A DNA stretch of 64,000 bases. Origin: Myxococcales bacterium (lineage in GTDB: Bacteria; Myxococcota_A; Polyangia; Polyangiales; Ga0077539). The notes below the pieces were generated by a model that made no database searches, was not told the origin of the DNA, and worked only from the letters and a program-made list of their open reading frames with translations. The position numbers were made by a program, and so were the translations under genes. This document shows, in pieces, positions 41,120 to 50,501 of the stretch (positions within the stretch are counted from its first letter, which is position 1; every line of letters begins with the position of its first letter). The DNA is taken from positions 62,001-126,000 of the forward strand of contig JAEUKH010000050.1 in the NCBI GenBank assembly GCA_016792845.1. Direction: 5' to 3'.

Positions 41120-42283
41120 ATGCGACGTCGCGCGGGCCTCGGGTTGTCACTCTTTCTCTCGGCCTGCGGCGGTTCTGGGAGCCAGGCCACGGTGGCCCCT
41201 CCGCAGGGCGACGCGGGCGCCCTCGACGCGGCCCACGACGCGTCACCCTTCGCTGACATCGCGGTCGAAACGGCTGTCTCGCCCGATGCCGGGGCCCCTC
41301 CCGACGATGTCGGCGAGACCCTCGTGGCCGACGCGGGGCCTCCGGGCACGGCGGTCACCGGGCCGCGCAACCAATGGCTCTGGGTCGACGAGCCCGACGC
41401 CCGCTGCGCCAACGGCCGACCGACCGGCTTCGGCCTCAACCTGGCCGACGATCAAACGCGGTTGGTGATCTTCCTCCAAGGGGGCGGCGCTTGTTGGGAC
41501 GCAGCCTCGTGCAACCCTGTCGTGCCGTCGAGCTTCTATGTCGCGACGGGCTATGGTCGCTTCGAGTTCAACACCGATGTCTTGAGACCCTCGATGTTGC
41601 CGCTGCGTCGCCTCGACCCGAGCAACCCCTTTCGTAACATGAGCATGGTGTATGTGCCGTATTGCACGGGTGACGTGCACGCCGGCGACCGCGTGGCCGA
41701 GTACAACGGGCGGCCGTTTCATCACGTAGGGGCGCGCAACCTCGGGCTCTTTCTCAGGAGAGTGACGGCGACCTTTCCGCGGGTGCGCCGGGTGTGGCTC
41801 ATGGGCGACAGCGCAGGGGGCTTCGGCGCGGCGCTCAACATGGATCGCGTCCAGCGCGTCTTCCCCAATGCGCGGGTCGACGTCCTCGATGATTCGGGGC
41901 AACCCATCGAGCCCCCCGCCGAGCGCTGGGCCCAATGGCGCGCCGCGTGGAATTTGCAGCTCCCCGAGGGCTGCGACCCGCGCTGCGCGTCGAGCATCGC
42001 GTCGATCACCGACCTGATCCGCCAGCGGTACCCCAATAACCGCTTCGGGCTGATCTCATACTCTCACGACGCGGTCATCTCGACCTTCATGGGGTTGAAC
42101 TCTCTTGAGTTCAACCGTCGCCTTGAGAGCTTTGTGACCGAAATGGGCCGACAGTGGCCTTCGGGCCGCGCGTTCATTCTGCCAGGGCTCTTGCACGTGG
42201 GCTTTCTGACACCCACCCCCGCCATGCTCCGTTGGATCAACGCAATGATCACCGACGACCCGAGCTGGCAGACCGTGAACTAG
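41120..42283 (+). CDS. Pectinacetylesterase-like lipoprotein
   Basis: The 387-residue protein begins with a lipoprotein signal (lipobox LSAC, near residue 17) and an Asp/Ala-rich linker typical of myxobacterial lipoproteins. The catalytic domain resembles the pectinacetylesterase/Notum family: LVIFLQGGGACWDAASCNP, SMVYVPYCTGDVHAGD, and the nucleophile motif LMGDSAGGFGAAL. A later Asp and His (RPFHH and LLHVGF regions) could complete a triad. It probably removes acyl groups from a polysaccharide or lipid at the cell surface. Confidence 0.72.
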   Translation: MRRRAGLGLSLFLSACGGSGSQATVAPPQGDAGALDAAHDASPFADIAVETAVSPDAGAPPDDVGETLVADAGPPGTAVTGPRNQWLWVDEPDARCANGRPTGFGLNLADDQTRLVIFLQGGGACWDAASCNPVVPSSFYVATGYGRFEFNTDVLRPSMLPLRRLDPSNPFRNMSMVYVPYCTGDVHAGDRVAEYNGRPFHHVGARNLGLFLRRVTATFPRVRRVWLMGDSAGGFGAALNMDRVQRVFPNARVDVLDDSGQPIEPPAERWAQWRAAWNLQLPEGCDPRCASSIASITDLIRQRYPNNRFGLISYSHDAVISTFMGLNSLEFNRRLESFVTEMGRQWPSGRAFILPGLLHVGFLTPTPAMLRWINAMITDDPSWQTVN

Positions 42284-42420
42284 CGCCTCGCCGCACGATT
42301 GTCCAGAATGGGCGTTGACAGCGCTTTGCACCTGTCGCTTGATCGCCGCGCCAAAGGGTTCGCGGGGGCGTCTGGGGCGATTGTGCCTGCGGCCCGATCC
42401 GCGAGAGAAAGTCAACAGTC

Positions 42421-42867
42421 ATGTTGCGCAAGCGTTCAATGAAGGCGGCCCGTCAGCGTGAGATCGAGCTCCAGGGGCAGGCCCTCGCCGGGCTCGTCGA
42501 CGCTGGCATCCTGGCGGCCTGTGCCGACGGCGTGATCGAAGACAGCGAGCTCGATGTGGTGGCCGACGTGATCCAGGGTTTCGCCCAGGGCCAGGCCACG
42601 ATGCGTGACATCCGCGAGCTGATGCAGGCAAGCCTCGACAGCCTCGATGAGCAGGGCTACGAGGGCAAGCTTGAGGCGCTGCAGAGCAACCTCTTCAACG
42701 ACGAGCTCCGTGAAATCGGCCTCTCGGTGGTCTCTGCGGTGTTGATGTCAGACAGCGATTACAACGAAGACGAAGACGAAGTCTTTTATGACATCGCCGA
42801 CGCCCTCGAGATCGACCACGACACCGCCGACGCCATCTGGGATGGTGTCGAAGCCAACCTGAGCTGA
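42421..42867 (+). CDS. TerB-like protein
   Basis: The 148-residue acidic protein has the all-helical layout of the TerB domain: an initial GILAACADGVIEDSELDVVA with an EF-like acidic turn, a middle helix pair, and SDSDYNEDEDEVFYDIADAL. TerB domains bind calcium and act as scaffolds in stress or membrane-associated complexes. No ter genes are adjacent. Confidence 0.6.
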   Translation: MLRKRSMKAARQREIELQGQALAGLVDAGILAACADGVIEDSELDVVADVIQGFAQGQATMRDIRELMQASLDSLDEQGYEGKLEALQSNLFNDELREIGLSVVSAVLMSDSDYNEDEDEVFYDIADALEIDHDTADAIWDGVEANLS

Positions 42868-42898
42868 GTCCGCGCGCCCGCGGGTGCGCGAAATGGCG

Positions 42899-42935
42899 AC
42901 GGCCCGCCTCGCAGCAGTGTGCGAGCGCGGGCCGT
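42899..42935. terminator. Nested hairpin between convergent genes
   Basis: ACGGCCCG pairs with CGGGCCGT as the outer stem and CTCGCA with TGCGAG as the inner stem, closing a 6-base loop. The hairpin lies between the convergent TerB-like and Cys-rich lipoprotein genes. There is no long T-run, so it may act as a roadblock or RNA end protector rather than a textbook terminator. Confidence 0.55.
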
Positions 42936-42956
42936 GTCGTTGGGGGGGCGGGGGCT

Positions 42957-44003
42957 TCAGTTGCTGCGGCAGACGCCGTCAGCGCAGCTTTGCCCGGCGG
43001 CACAATCGGTCTGCCGCGCGCAGTTCGAGCGAAACTCGTTGTCGGTCTGGCAGTACCGCGCGCTCGTGCTGAGGTACGCGATGGGGGCGCAGTTGCGGTA
43101 CGCCACGTCGGTGCGGAGGCACTCATCGGCGGTGCTGCACGGGCGTCGGCACACGCCGTCGAGGCACTGGCTGCCCGCCGCGCATTGGCTGTTGTCAGTG
43201 CAGAAGGGGCGGCGACGGCCGTCAGTCTGGCAGACCCCCTGGTCGGTGCAATACAGCCCCGAAGCGCACTCGGTCGGCCCGCTGCACCGCTGGAAGCAGC
43301 TGCCGTTCAAGCAACGGCGCCCGGCGCCGCAGGCCGCGTCGCTGGCGCACGCGTCGCTCGGGCCGTCGACGCAGACGCTGTTCTGGCACACCTGGCCCGC
43401 GGGGCAGCTCGCGCCCGCGCCGCAGGCGGTGCGGCAGGTGGCGTTGATGCAGACCCGGCCGGTGCCACACTGGCTGTTGAAGCGGCACTCTTCAGACTGG
43501 GCGGCGCAGCTGCCGGCCAGACACACCCGGCCGGTGCCGCACTGGCTGTCGGCGGTGCAAGGGCAGCTCTGGGTGAGGGGGTTGCAGGTCGAACGCTGAC
43601 ACACACCGTCGGTGCAAATGGCGCCGTCGGTACAATCGGTGTTGCTGCGGCACGAACCCGGGCGCGGCGTCGGCGCCGGCTCAGTGGGGCGGACACACAA
43701 GCCCCGAACGCTCGCCGCGGCGCCCCGACAGACCCAGCCCTGGGCGCAGTCGTTGTCGTTCGAACACGCGCTCGTGCACCCGAGGTCGGTGCAAACCTGA
43801 CCCGCGCCTGTGCACTGGTAATCGCCCGCGCAGGGCGCCCGAACCGGAGGCTCGGCCGCGCGACACCCCACGCCGTCGCAGTAATAACAACCGTTTGAAT
43901 CGCAGTAATAGGTATCGCTCGAACAGCCCGTGACGGCGCCCAGAACCGCGCTGGTCACCAGGGCCAGGGCCATCTTCACAAACGACAAGGTCGGTCGGCT
44001 CAT
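42957..44003 (-). CDS. Cysteine-rich repeat lipoprotein
   Basis: The 348-residue protein has a lipoprotein signal (hydrophobic stretch, lipobox VTGC) and then about ten short units of the form C-x-x-[N/D]-x-[D/Q]-C-x-x-G-x-x-C-x-x-x-x-C. Examples are NDNDCAQGWVC, SNTDCTDGAIC, ADSQCGTGRVC and TDNSQCAAGSQC. Units like these are common in secreted proteins of the Myxococcota and resemble eukaryotic EB/Dickkopf modules held by disulphides. Likely an outer-membrane surface adhesin or binding protein; ligand unknown. Confidence 0.75.
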   Translation of the reverse strand: MSRPTLSFVKMALALVTSAVLGAVTGCSSDTYYCDSNGCYYCDGVGCRAAEPPVRAPCAGDYQCTGAGQVCTDLGCTSACSNDNDCAQGWVCRGAAASVRGLCVRPTEPAPTPRPGSCRSNTDCTDGAICTDGVCQRSTCNPLTQSCPCTADSQCGTGRVCLAGSCAAQSEECRFNSQCGTGRVCINATCRTACGAGASCPAGQVCQNSVCVDGPSDACASDAACGAGRRCLNGSCFQRCSGPTECASGLYCTDQGVCQTDGRRRPFCTDNSQCAAGSQCLDGVCRRPCSTADECLRTDVAYRNCAPIAYLSTSARYCQTDNEFRSNCARQTDCAAGQSCADGVCRSN

Positions 44004-44204
44004 GTTGTCATCGCCTCTCTGCCGCAGTCTGCTCTGCAGGTGTCGCGCACCATGACAGAACCATGCCACACCCTCGGCCGCGTGTCGCATTCACTCTGCG
44101 CCGCAATTCTGCTTTGAATCGTCAACCCAGGTTCACATCGCGCTCGTGAACGCACACTCGTCGGTTGTGCCGCAGGGGCCCGCGGTCGTAGCCTCAGGGA
44201 GCCT

Positions 44205-44867
44205 GTGAGAGCCCTCGTCGCATCGTTGTTTGTGGCCCTCGTCGGCTGTGCGTCGACCCCCGGCGCGAGCCCCCGTCGCGCCCTCGCGGTCGCCGCCCAG
44301 GCGATGGCCGAAGGTGACGCCGCGACCCTCTACGCGATGCTGCCCGAGGCGGCCCAACACGCTGAGCCGTTCGCGCGGTTCGCTGCGCGTCTGGCCCGCC
44401 AGCGTGAAGAGCAAGCGCAGCGCGCCGAGGCCCTGCGGCGTGAGCTGAGAGAGGGGCGAGGCCCCGTGGTGCGCTTCGACGACGACGGTCGGCGCGAGGC
44501 GCTCACCCAAGAAGAGTCCGACGGGTGGCACGTCGTTGACCCCGGGTTTGGGCCTCCGGTGGGGGCCTACCTGCCAGGGCGCGCAGGGGTTCGGGCGGCC
44601 CTCAGGGGCTTGCGCGAGGCCTTGCTGCACCGCGATCGGGCAGACCCCTTCGTGCACCTCGTGACGTCGCGCGCGCAGGCCGTACAAGCGGGCGAAACGG
44701 CGGCCCTCGCCGAGGCCCTGTCCGACCCGATGGCGCTCGACATTCGCTTTCAAGAGGGGCAGCCAGACCCCAACCGCGTGCAGGTGGCGCTCCCCGATGG
44801 GCGGCGCTTGTCGATGGTGCGCGAGGCCGGGGTGTGGCGGGTCGACGCCCTCCCGAGCGCCGACTGA
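44205..44867 (+). CDS. Hypothetical lipoprotein
   Basis: The 220-residue protein starts with a GTG, a short signal and a lipobox (LVGCAS). The mature part has a helical region (RRALAVAAQAMAEGDAATLY) like those in NTF2-like or DUF4878-type lipoproteins, and a C-terminal beta segment (VQVALPDGRRLSMVREAGVW). Probably envelope-located; function unknown. Confidence 0.6.
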   Translation: MRALVASLFVALVGCASTPGASPRRALAVAAQAMAEGDAATLYAMLPEAAQHAEPFARFAARLARQREEQAQRAEALRRELREGRGPVVRFDDDGRREALTQEESDGWHVVDPGFGPPVGAYLPGRAGVRAALRGLREALLHRDRADPFVHLVTSRAQAVQAGETAALAEALSDPMALDIRFQEGQPDPNRVQVALPDGRRLSMVREAGVWRVDALPSAD

Positions 44868-44875
44868 GCCGTCGT

Positions 44876-45946
44876 TCAGGGCGGGGCGGGTGAGACGAGC
44901 ACCACCTCGGCGCGGTCGTCGTCGCGGTCGCCGCCGGCGATGCGATAGAGCCCTGCGGGGTGCAAAGTGCTGCGGGTGACCCCGGCGGAGGCGAGGGCGC
45001 CCACGAGGGCCTCGCTCTGACGTGTCGCGAGGGCTTCTGCCGCAGGGCGCGAGGCGCCGCCGACGAAGACCTCGACCCGAACCTGAGTGCCCGCGGGTTG
45101 GGCGCTCAGCACTCGGGCCAAGGTGCTCACGCGACCCCGGGCCGTGGGGCTCAGGGCCGCTCCGGCGAACAGACCGCGAAGAACGGCCACCACGCCGCGC
45201 GCGTCTTGGTGCGGCGTCACCATGGCCTCGGCCGACAACGCGCGGGTCAGGTTCGACGCATCGATCGCGCGCGCCGCAGGCACCGCGTGGGCCGCACGGG
45301 TCTCGCGCAGCAACGCCTCGGCGGCGGTGTAAGCCGTGGCCGCGAGCGAGAGGGCCGCGTTGAGGTCGCGCCCGCTCGCCGCGCGGGTCGCTGCGGTCAG
45401 CCGGTCGCGGGCCGCGTCGCGGGGCGGGCCGTCGGCGCCGAGAAGCTCGGACGCGGCGATCAGGAGCTGTGCCTGTTGGCGCAGGTCTTCTGCCCGCGCC
45501 GCGCGCTCGGCGGGTACGACGCTGGCGCTCTGTTGCGCCGCAACACGGGCACGCTCGGCCTGGGCCTGGGCCTCGCGCCGCTGGGCGATCTCGCGCTCTA
45601 ACGTGCCGGCCTGCGCGTCGAGGCGTTGGATCTCGTCTTCGACCGCGCGGGCCTCGCGCTGGGCGTCTTCGACGCGATGCAGGGCCCGGCGTTCGCGTGA
45701 TTGCGCGTGGGCGACCTCAAGGCGTAGCCGAAAGTCTTCGAGGGCCTCGGCGCCGCGGTCGCCTTCGAGCGACTGAAGCTCCCGGGCCCGCTGCGTGAGC
45801 GCCGCGAAGGCCTCGGGGTTGTCGCGGGCGGTCTCTTGCGCCACCGGACCACCCAAAATGCGATCCGCTTCGGCCGCGGCCGGCGAGAGACGCACCGCGC
45901 TCGCGCAGCCCGCCAACACCAAGGTCAATACGAGGGGGCGCATCAT
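44876..45946 (-). CDS. Lipoprotein with coiled coil and OmpA-like C-terminal domain
   Basis: The 356-residue protein has a lipobox (LAGCAS), a long coiled coil rich in Glu/Arg/Gln/Ala (about residues 80-150) and a C-terminal part (LARVLSAQPAGTQVRVEVFV, then LATRQSEALVGALASAGV) with the order of an OmpA/peptidoglycan-associated domain, though the key NX2LSX2RAX2V motif is degenerate (ATRQSEALVGAL). Likely spans the periplasm. Its start overlaps the end of the upstream exported protein gene. Confidence 0.62.
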   Translation of the reverse strand: MMRPLVLTLVLAGCASAVRLSPAAAEADRILGGPVAQETARDNPEAFAALTQRARELQSLEGDRGAEALEDFRLRLEVAHAQSRERRALHRVEDAQREARAVEDEIQRLDAQAGTLEREIAQRREAQAQAERARVAAQQSASVVPAERAARAEDLRQQAQLLIAASELLGADGPPRDAARDRLTAATRAASGRDLNAALSLAATAYTAAEALLRETRAAHAVPAARAIDASNLTRALSAEAMVTPHQDARGVVAVLRGLFAGAALSPTARGRVSTLARVLSAQPAGTQVRVEVFVGGASRPAAEALATRQSEALVGALASAGVTRSTLHPAGLYRIAGGDRDDDRAEVVLVSPAPP

Positions 45947-46455
45947 CGCGAGGCTCCTTGGGGCTGCGGCGGGGCGCCCTCAGGCAGACGACGGTGTGTC
46001 GGCGGGTCGTCGCGGGTCGCGAGGATGTGCGCCTCTGAAATACGTTCGAGGGCGCCGCGGCTCTGGGTGCGTCGGGTCTCAGCGGCCACCACGGTGCGCT
46101 CGGCGTCGAGGGCCCGCGCCTCGGCGCGCATGGCACCGACCCGCGCCCTCAGCACTTCGACGATGCGGGCGATGCGCTCGGTGCGCGCGGTCATGGCCAA
46201 GAGGTCGCGGCGATGCTCTGCCTCGACGCGCTCGGCCGCCGCGGTCTCGGCGCGGGCCACGAGGTCGGCCACGCCGCCGCGCTCGTCGTCGGTGACCGCC
46301 AAGGCCGTGAGGGCGGCTTCGACCGGCGCGAGGCTTTGGGTCATCGCCTCGGTGGGCGTCGGGCGCCGTGGTGTTGTCTGCGCCCACCCTGCGGTGGTCA
46401 TGAGAAGCGAAGCCCACAACACACCGAAGGCCCCGACACGTCGCCGTCTTGCCAT
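45943..46455 (-). CDS. Exported helical protein
   Basis: The 170-residue protein has a signal peptide (MARRRRVGAFGVLWASLLMT, cleavage near GWAQ) and a mostly helical, charged mature part (VARAETAAAERVEAEHRRDL, TERIARIVEVLRARVGAM), probably a coiled coil. It overlaps the next gene by 4 bases, so the two likely form an envelope pair. Confidence 0.6.
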   Translation of the reverse strand: MARRRRVGAFGVLWASLLMTTAGWAQTTPRRPTPTEAMTQSLAPVEAALTALAVTDDERGGVADLVARAETAAAERVEAEHRRDLLAMTARTERIARIVEVLRARVGAMRAEARALDAERTVVAAETRRTQSRGALERISEAHILATRDDPPTHRRLPEGAPPQPQGASR

Positions 46456-46518
46456 CGAACACTCCCCTGTCATGCCCTTCGGTGGGCCGTCAATCCCCGT
46501 GACGACGAGCGTCCTTGA

Positions 46519-48117
46519 ATGGGCGCGCGGGTGTACGGTACGGTCTGCGGCGTGATTGAGCGGGTTGCACAGCACCAGAGCCGTTTTCGTACGCCTGGGC
46601 TCAGCCCCGATGCCCGTGGCGTGGCGCTCGGGCCCGTTGGGGTGGTGCTCCTGCCCAGCCTTGAGAAGCTCGTGGCGTTTCTGCGCGCCGCTGGCGAAGA
46701 AGGGGCGCTCGACGAGCTGCTCGACTCGCTCCGCATCGTGCAGGTGATCTCGCCCTTGCGCACCCGCGAGCTGCTCGTCGAGGTGCAAGCCAGCAGCTCG
46801 CACCGCATGGATCGCCTCGCCGCCCTCGGGCGCATCGTGGGCGCGATGACCTTTACGGGCTCGGGGCGGCACTATGTGAAGTACCGCGACGCGCAAGCCC
46901 CGTTCGGTTACGACATCGCCGAATTGTTGCCTGATCCCGGTGACTTCGGGCTCTATCACGATCGCTTCGCGCAGCCGTATCGTACCGACAAACCGCTGCC
47001 CTTGCGCGACCTCTTGTTGCGCCTCGCGCCGGTGTCGATCCCGCGGGCTCGGGCTGAGATCCCGCGTTCGCTCTATGCGCTCCTCCGTACGGGCCTCGGC
47101 GACGCCGTCGTCGGGTACCTCGCCCGGTGGAACGTGCCCGCCCGCGTGGCCGTGGTGGAGTGGAGCCGCGGCGGCACCAGCGCCGTGGTCGAGAAGGCCT
47201 GGCTCTTGCAGCTCTCGCAGCCTGCGCCGCGGTTTGTGTCGCTGCTCAGGTCGCTGCCCGGGGTGAGCTTGTTCGTGCCCGATGGCGAGCGCTGTGTGGT
47301 GGAGTTTGGTCATCGTCACCCGATCCCGTTGTCGGCGTGTGCTCCGCTCTTTGGCAGCGAAGAGCTGGTGTTGTTCCGCGCGGGGGGTGAGGGGCCTGTG
47401 CTTTTGCCGCAGCGGCCGCCGCTGGTCGACGTGCAGACCGTGACCTCGCTGGTGACGCAGTCGACGACCACCGCAGAGAGCGTAAAAACCTATGGCATTA
47501 CGGGCACATTCTCGCTCTCACTGAAGCTCGTGCCGACGGGCGGGCCGCCGCGTCGGGTGTCTGCGGCGGTGATCCCCCTGGGCGAGCAAGACACCCTCGG
47601 GCGCATTCTCGGGGTGTTGCCGCCGACCCTGCTCGGCAAGATCTCGGTGGCCTTCAGCGAGCGGTCGATCTACTTGCTGGGCCCCGACGCCGCGCATGTG
47701 GTGCCGCTCGGCACGCTCTACGAAGACCTCGGCGACCATGTGTATGTGCCGCTCGGGTGGGCGCTGTCGCCGCCGATTCCGCCCGATGTGTTGCGCGGGT
47801 TGGCGCGCGTTTCGAGCGACATGGCCTTGTTCGTCACCGGGGGTCAGCGGCCGCTGACGGCGCTGCCGCAGGGGGCCTTCGTGTCTGCGACGCGGGTGCT
47901 CTTGTCTGACGTCCCGGTGGTCGAAGAGAGCCTCATCGCGGCGCCGCTCGACGCCGACCTGCCCTTGCCCGATGTGTGGCCCGCGCCGCCGGGGGCCTTG
48001 TCGACCTTCTTCGCCCCGGGCGCCCGGGGCAACCTCCCGCCCTCTCGGGCCGCCAACGTCTTGCCCGATGGCACGACCGTTTCGTTGACCGACGACGAAC
48101 CACCGACCCGTGGCTGA
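46519..48117 (+). CDS. Uncharacterised protein in a MoxR ATPase operon
   Basis: The 532-residue protein has no recognised motif. It contains several beta-rich blocks (YGITGTFSLSLKLVPTGGPP, VAFSERSIYLLGPDAAHVVP) and an N-terminal mixed region. The next gene starts 8 bases inside its end, and a MoxR-type ATPase follows that, so the three form one operon. In known MoxR/vWA ternary systems uncharacterised beta-rich partners accompany the ATPase; this protein could be of that kind, but I cannot assign it to a named family. Confidence 0.55.
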   Translation: MGARVYGTVCGVIERVAQHQSRFRTPGLSPDARGVALGPVGVVLLPSLEKLVAFLRAAGEEGALDELLDSLRIVQVISPLRTRELLVEVQASSSHRMDRLAALGRIVGAMTFTGSGRHYVKYRDAQAPFGYDIAELLPDPGDFGLYHDRFAQPYRTDKPLPLRDLLLRLAPVSIPRARAEIPRSLYALLRTGLGDAVVGYLARWNVPARVAVVEWSRGGTSAVVEKAWLLQLSQPAPRFVSLLRSLPGVSLFVPDGERCVVEFGHRHPIPLSACAPLFGSEELVLFRAGGEGPVLLPQRPPLVDVQTVTSLVTQSTTTAESVKTYGITGTFSLSLKLVPTGGPPRRVSAAVIPLGEQDTLGRILGVLPPTLLGKISVAFSERSIYLLGPDAAHVVPLGTLYEDLGDHVYVPLGWALSPPIPPDVLRGLARVSSDMALFVTGGQRPLTALPQGAFVSATRVLLSDVPVVEESLIAAPLDADLPLPDVWPAPPGALSTFFAPGARGNLPPSRAANVLPDGTTVSLTDDEPPTRG

Positions 48118-49237
48118 CGCGACCCTCGATCACTTCATCGCGAAGTTTGTCTTGCCCTTGTTGGCGGGCGGGCAGGTCTCTGTCGAGGGCCTCTTGGGCC
48201 CGGGCGTCATCGCCGAGTGGGCGAAGCAAGGGCGCCCCGAGATGGGCCTGTGGGCGAAGCTCTCGCAGGCCATGCGCCAACAGCTCGCGCACGACGGCGC
48301 GGTGGGTGAGATGGGCGAGATCCCGCTCGACGCGTTGGGGCTCGCGGCGGTGTGGCACAACCTCATCGCGGTGACGCACCCCGAGGCCCGCAACAAGAAG
48401 GCGCTCAGGGTGCGGGTGAAGCAATGGTCTGAGGCCATGCTGGGCTGGGTCGACGTGCCGCGCACCCGCGCCGAGGTGGGGCTCCGGCACGCGATGCTCG
48501 GCCGCCTCGGGGCCTTGGGGCGCGTCGACACGCACGTCGAATTCTGGGCTGGTTACGCAGACTTCGTTGGGGTCGCCCCGCCCGACTCGTTGCTCGCCTG
48601 GCCCAATGTGCGGCGGGTCAAGAGCAGCCGCACGCGCTTAGACCTGGTTGAACTCTTGCGGGGGCTCGACCGCGGCGTGCTCGAAGACCCTGAGGGCGAC
48701 CTCCGGGGGGTGGTGCGGGCGGCCCTGGCGGCCTCTCCGCTCACCGACCTGACGTTGATCGATCGCGCGGCGCCTTTGGGCTTTGTGTGGTCTCCTGGGG
48801 CCCTCAACGCGATGGGCGACGTGGCGCTGCGTGGCGCGGCGGTGCGGATCCTCCTTGGGCGCGGGGCCTCGGCGATTCGTGCGCTCGAGCAGGCTACGTT
48901 GGTCCTGTGTCGCGAGGGCACCACCGAGGGCGTCGCGCAGACCCTCTTGCGGCTGCACCTTGAGCTCGTGCTGAGCGACGCGATGGCGGCGCGTCTCGGC
49001 TCGCACGGGGCGGCCGCGGGGAGCGCCAACGCGACGGTGACCGTGACGGCGTACCCGCAGCCCCTCGCGATGGACCTCGTCGCGCGGCTCGGGGCACAGA
49101 AAATTGCTGCGCTGGTGGGGCTCTCGCCCGACGAGGTGCAGCGCACGATTCCCCCTGATCCGACGCGGCAAAACCCGCGCGACCCACCCTCGGCCCCGCT
49201 CCTCGCGGCGGCCAACATGACGGAGAACCGAGCGTGA
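48110..49237 (+). CDS. Uncharacterised helical protein in a MoxR ATPase operon
   Basis: The 375-residue protein is mostly helical (HFIAKFVLPLLAGGQVSVEG, then MRQQLAHDGAVGEMGEIPLD), without known domains. It starts with GTG 8 bases inside the upstream gene and its stop overlaps the MoxR start (GTGA). The strict coupling suggests fixed stoichiometry with the ATPase. A role as substrate adaptor is a guess from position only. Confidence 0.55.
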   Translation: MADATLDHFIAKFVLPLLAGGQVSVEGLLGPGVIAEWAKQGRPEMGLWAKLSQAMRQQLAHDGAVGEMGEIPLDALGLAAVWHNLIAVTHPEARNKKALRVRVKQWSEAMLGWVDVPRTRAEVGLRHAMLGRLGALGRVDTHVEFWAGYADFVGVAPPDSLLAWPNVRRVKSSRTRLDLVELLRGLDRGVLEDPEGDLRGVVRAALAASPLTDLTLIDRAAPLGFVWSPGALNAMGDVALRGAAVRILLGRGASAIRALEQATLVLCREGTTEGVAQTLLRLHLELVLSDAMAARLGSHGAAAGSANATVTVTAYPQPLAMDLVARLGAQKIAALVGLSPDEVQRTIPPDPTRQNPRDPPSAPLLAAANMTENRA

Positions 49238-50397
49238 CGCAGGCCACAGTGCAGAAGCTTCGAGGGCTCGCCCGGAGCCTAGAGGGGCAGTTTCTCGGCA
49301 AGCAAGAGACCATTCGCTTGATGGTGCTCTCGGTGCTTGCGGGCGAGCACATCGCGTTGATCGGCCCGCCCGGCACGGCCAAGAGCGCCTTGGTGCGCAG
49401 CTTCGCGAAGATGATCGACAGCCAGTACTTTGAGTACCTGTTGACGCGCTTCACCGAGCCCAATGAGCTCTTCGGCCCGGTTGACATCCCGGCCTTCCGC
49501 CAGGGCACCTATCGGCGTCGCACCGAGCAGATGTTGCCCCAGGCTGAGATCGTCTTCCTCGATGAGATCTTCAAGTCGAACAGCGCGATCTTGAACGCGC
49601 TCTTGACCTTGTTGAATGAGCGCAAATTCAACAACGGCGGCACCGTGGTCGATGTGCCCCTGCTCTCGGTCTTTGGGGCCAGCAATGAGGTGCCCGCAGA
49701 CGAGAGCCTCCAGGCGATCTTCGACCGCTTCCTCTTGCGGGTGCGCAGCGAGCACCTCGACGCGTATCACTTCCAAGAGCTCGTCGCCCGCGGCGTCGCG
49801 TTGGAGCTTGAGCGCTTCGGCGGGCGTCGCGGCCCCGAGGTGTATCTCAGCACCGCCGATTTGCGCGAGGCGCAGCGCGAGGTGGCCGAGCGCATGAACA
49901 TCTCTGACGAGCTCATGGCCACCTACAAATCGCTGGTGTTTCAGATTCGAGCCGAAGGGGTGAGCCTCTCAGATCGTCGCGTGGTGAAGCTGCTCAAGCT
50001 GATGGCCGCGAGCGCATACTTTGACGGCCGACCGGCCGCCGATGTGAGCGACCTCTTCATCCTCAAGCATGTGTGGAACAGCCTTGAGCAGGCCGAGATC
50101 CTCGACGGCATCGTCGCGCCGGTGCTCGACGCGTGGTTCCGCGCGCACCCTGACTCGCGGCGAGCGGGGGCCATGGAGGTCGGGCTCGACGCGCTCTTGA
50201 CCGAGATCCAGCGTATCAAGTCGTCTCTGACCGGGAGCGCTCCGGTCAGCGACCTCCAGCTCTTCGCGCATCTTCGCGCGTTGGGCGAGATCAAGGCCGC
50301 GCTGCAATCGCTGGCCACCGACCCCGCCCGCAAGGCCCTCCAAGACGTCGACCAGCTCCTCGAACACGTCTTCCGTTCGGGGCGCATCGCGGGGTAG
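49234..50397 (+). CDS. MoxR-type AAA+ ATPase (RavA-like)
   Basis: The 387-residue protein has Walker A GPPGTAKS at residues 44-51, Walker B IVFLDEIF at 106-113 followed by KSNSAILNALLTLLNERKFN, and a sensor-like SVFGASNEVP. This is the MoxR/RavA family of chaperone-like ATPases that mature or remodel partner proteins, usually with a von Willebrand A-domain protein. No vWA gene is adjacent here; instead two uncharacterised genes precede it in the same operon. The C-terminal ~100 residues are helical, as in RavA. Confidence 0.85.
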   Translation: MTQATVQKLRGLARSLEGQFLGKQETIRLMVLSVLAGEHIALIGPPGTAKSALVRSFAKMIDSQYFEYLLTRFTEPNELFGPVDIPAFRQGTYRRRTEQMLPQAEIVFLDEIFKSNSAILNALLTLLNERKFNNGGTVVDVPLLSVFGASNEVPADESLQAIFDRFLLRVRSEHLDAYHFQELVARGVALELERFGGRRGPEVYLSTADLREAQREVAERMNISDELMATYKSLVFQIRAEGVSLSDRRVVKLLKLMAASAYFDGRPAADVSDLFILKHVWNSLEQAEILDGIVAPVLDAWFRAHPDSRRAGAMEVGLDALLTEIQRIKSSLTGSAPVSDLQLFAHLRALGEIKAALQSLATDPARKALQDVDQLLEHVFRSGRIAG

Positions 50398-50501
50398 CTT
50401 TCGGTGTAAGCGCCGCCGCGGGGTGGCGTTCATCGGGGTACCGCGTGCACAAGGGGGCGCCGCTCTGAGCGCCCTCGTCGCGACGCGACATGGGAGCCTT
50501 C

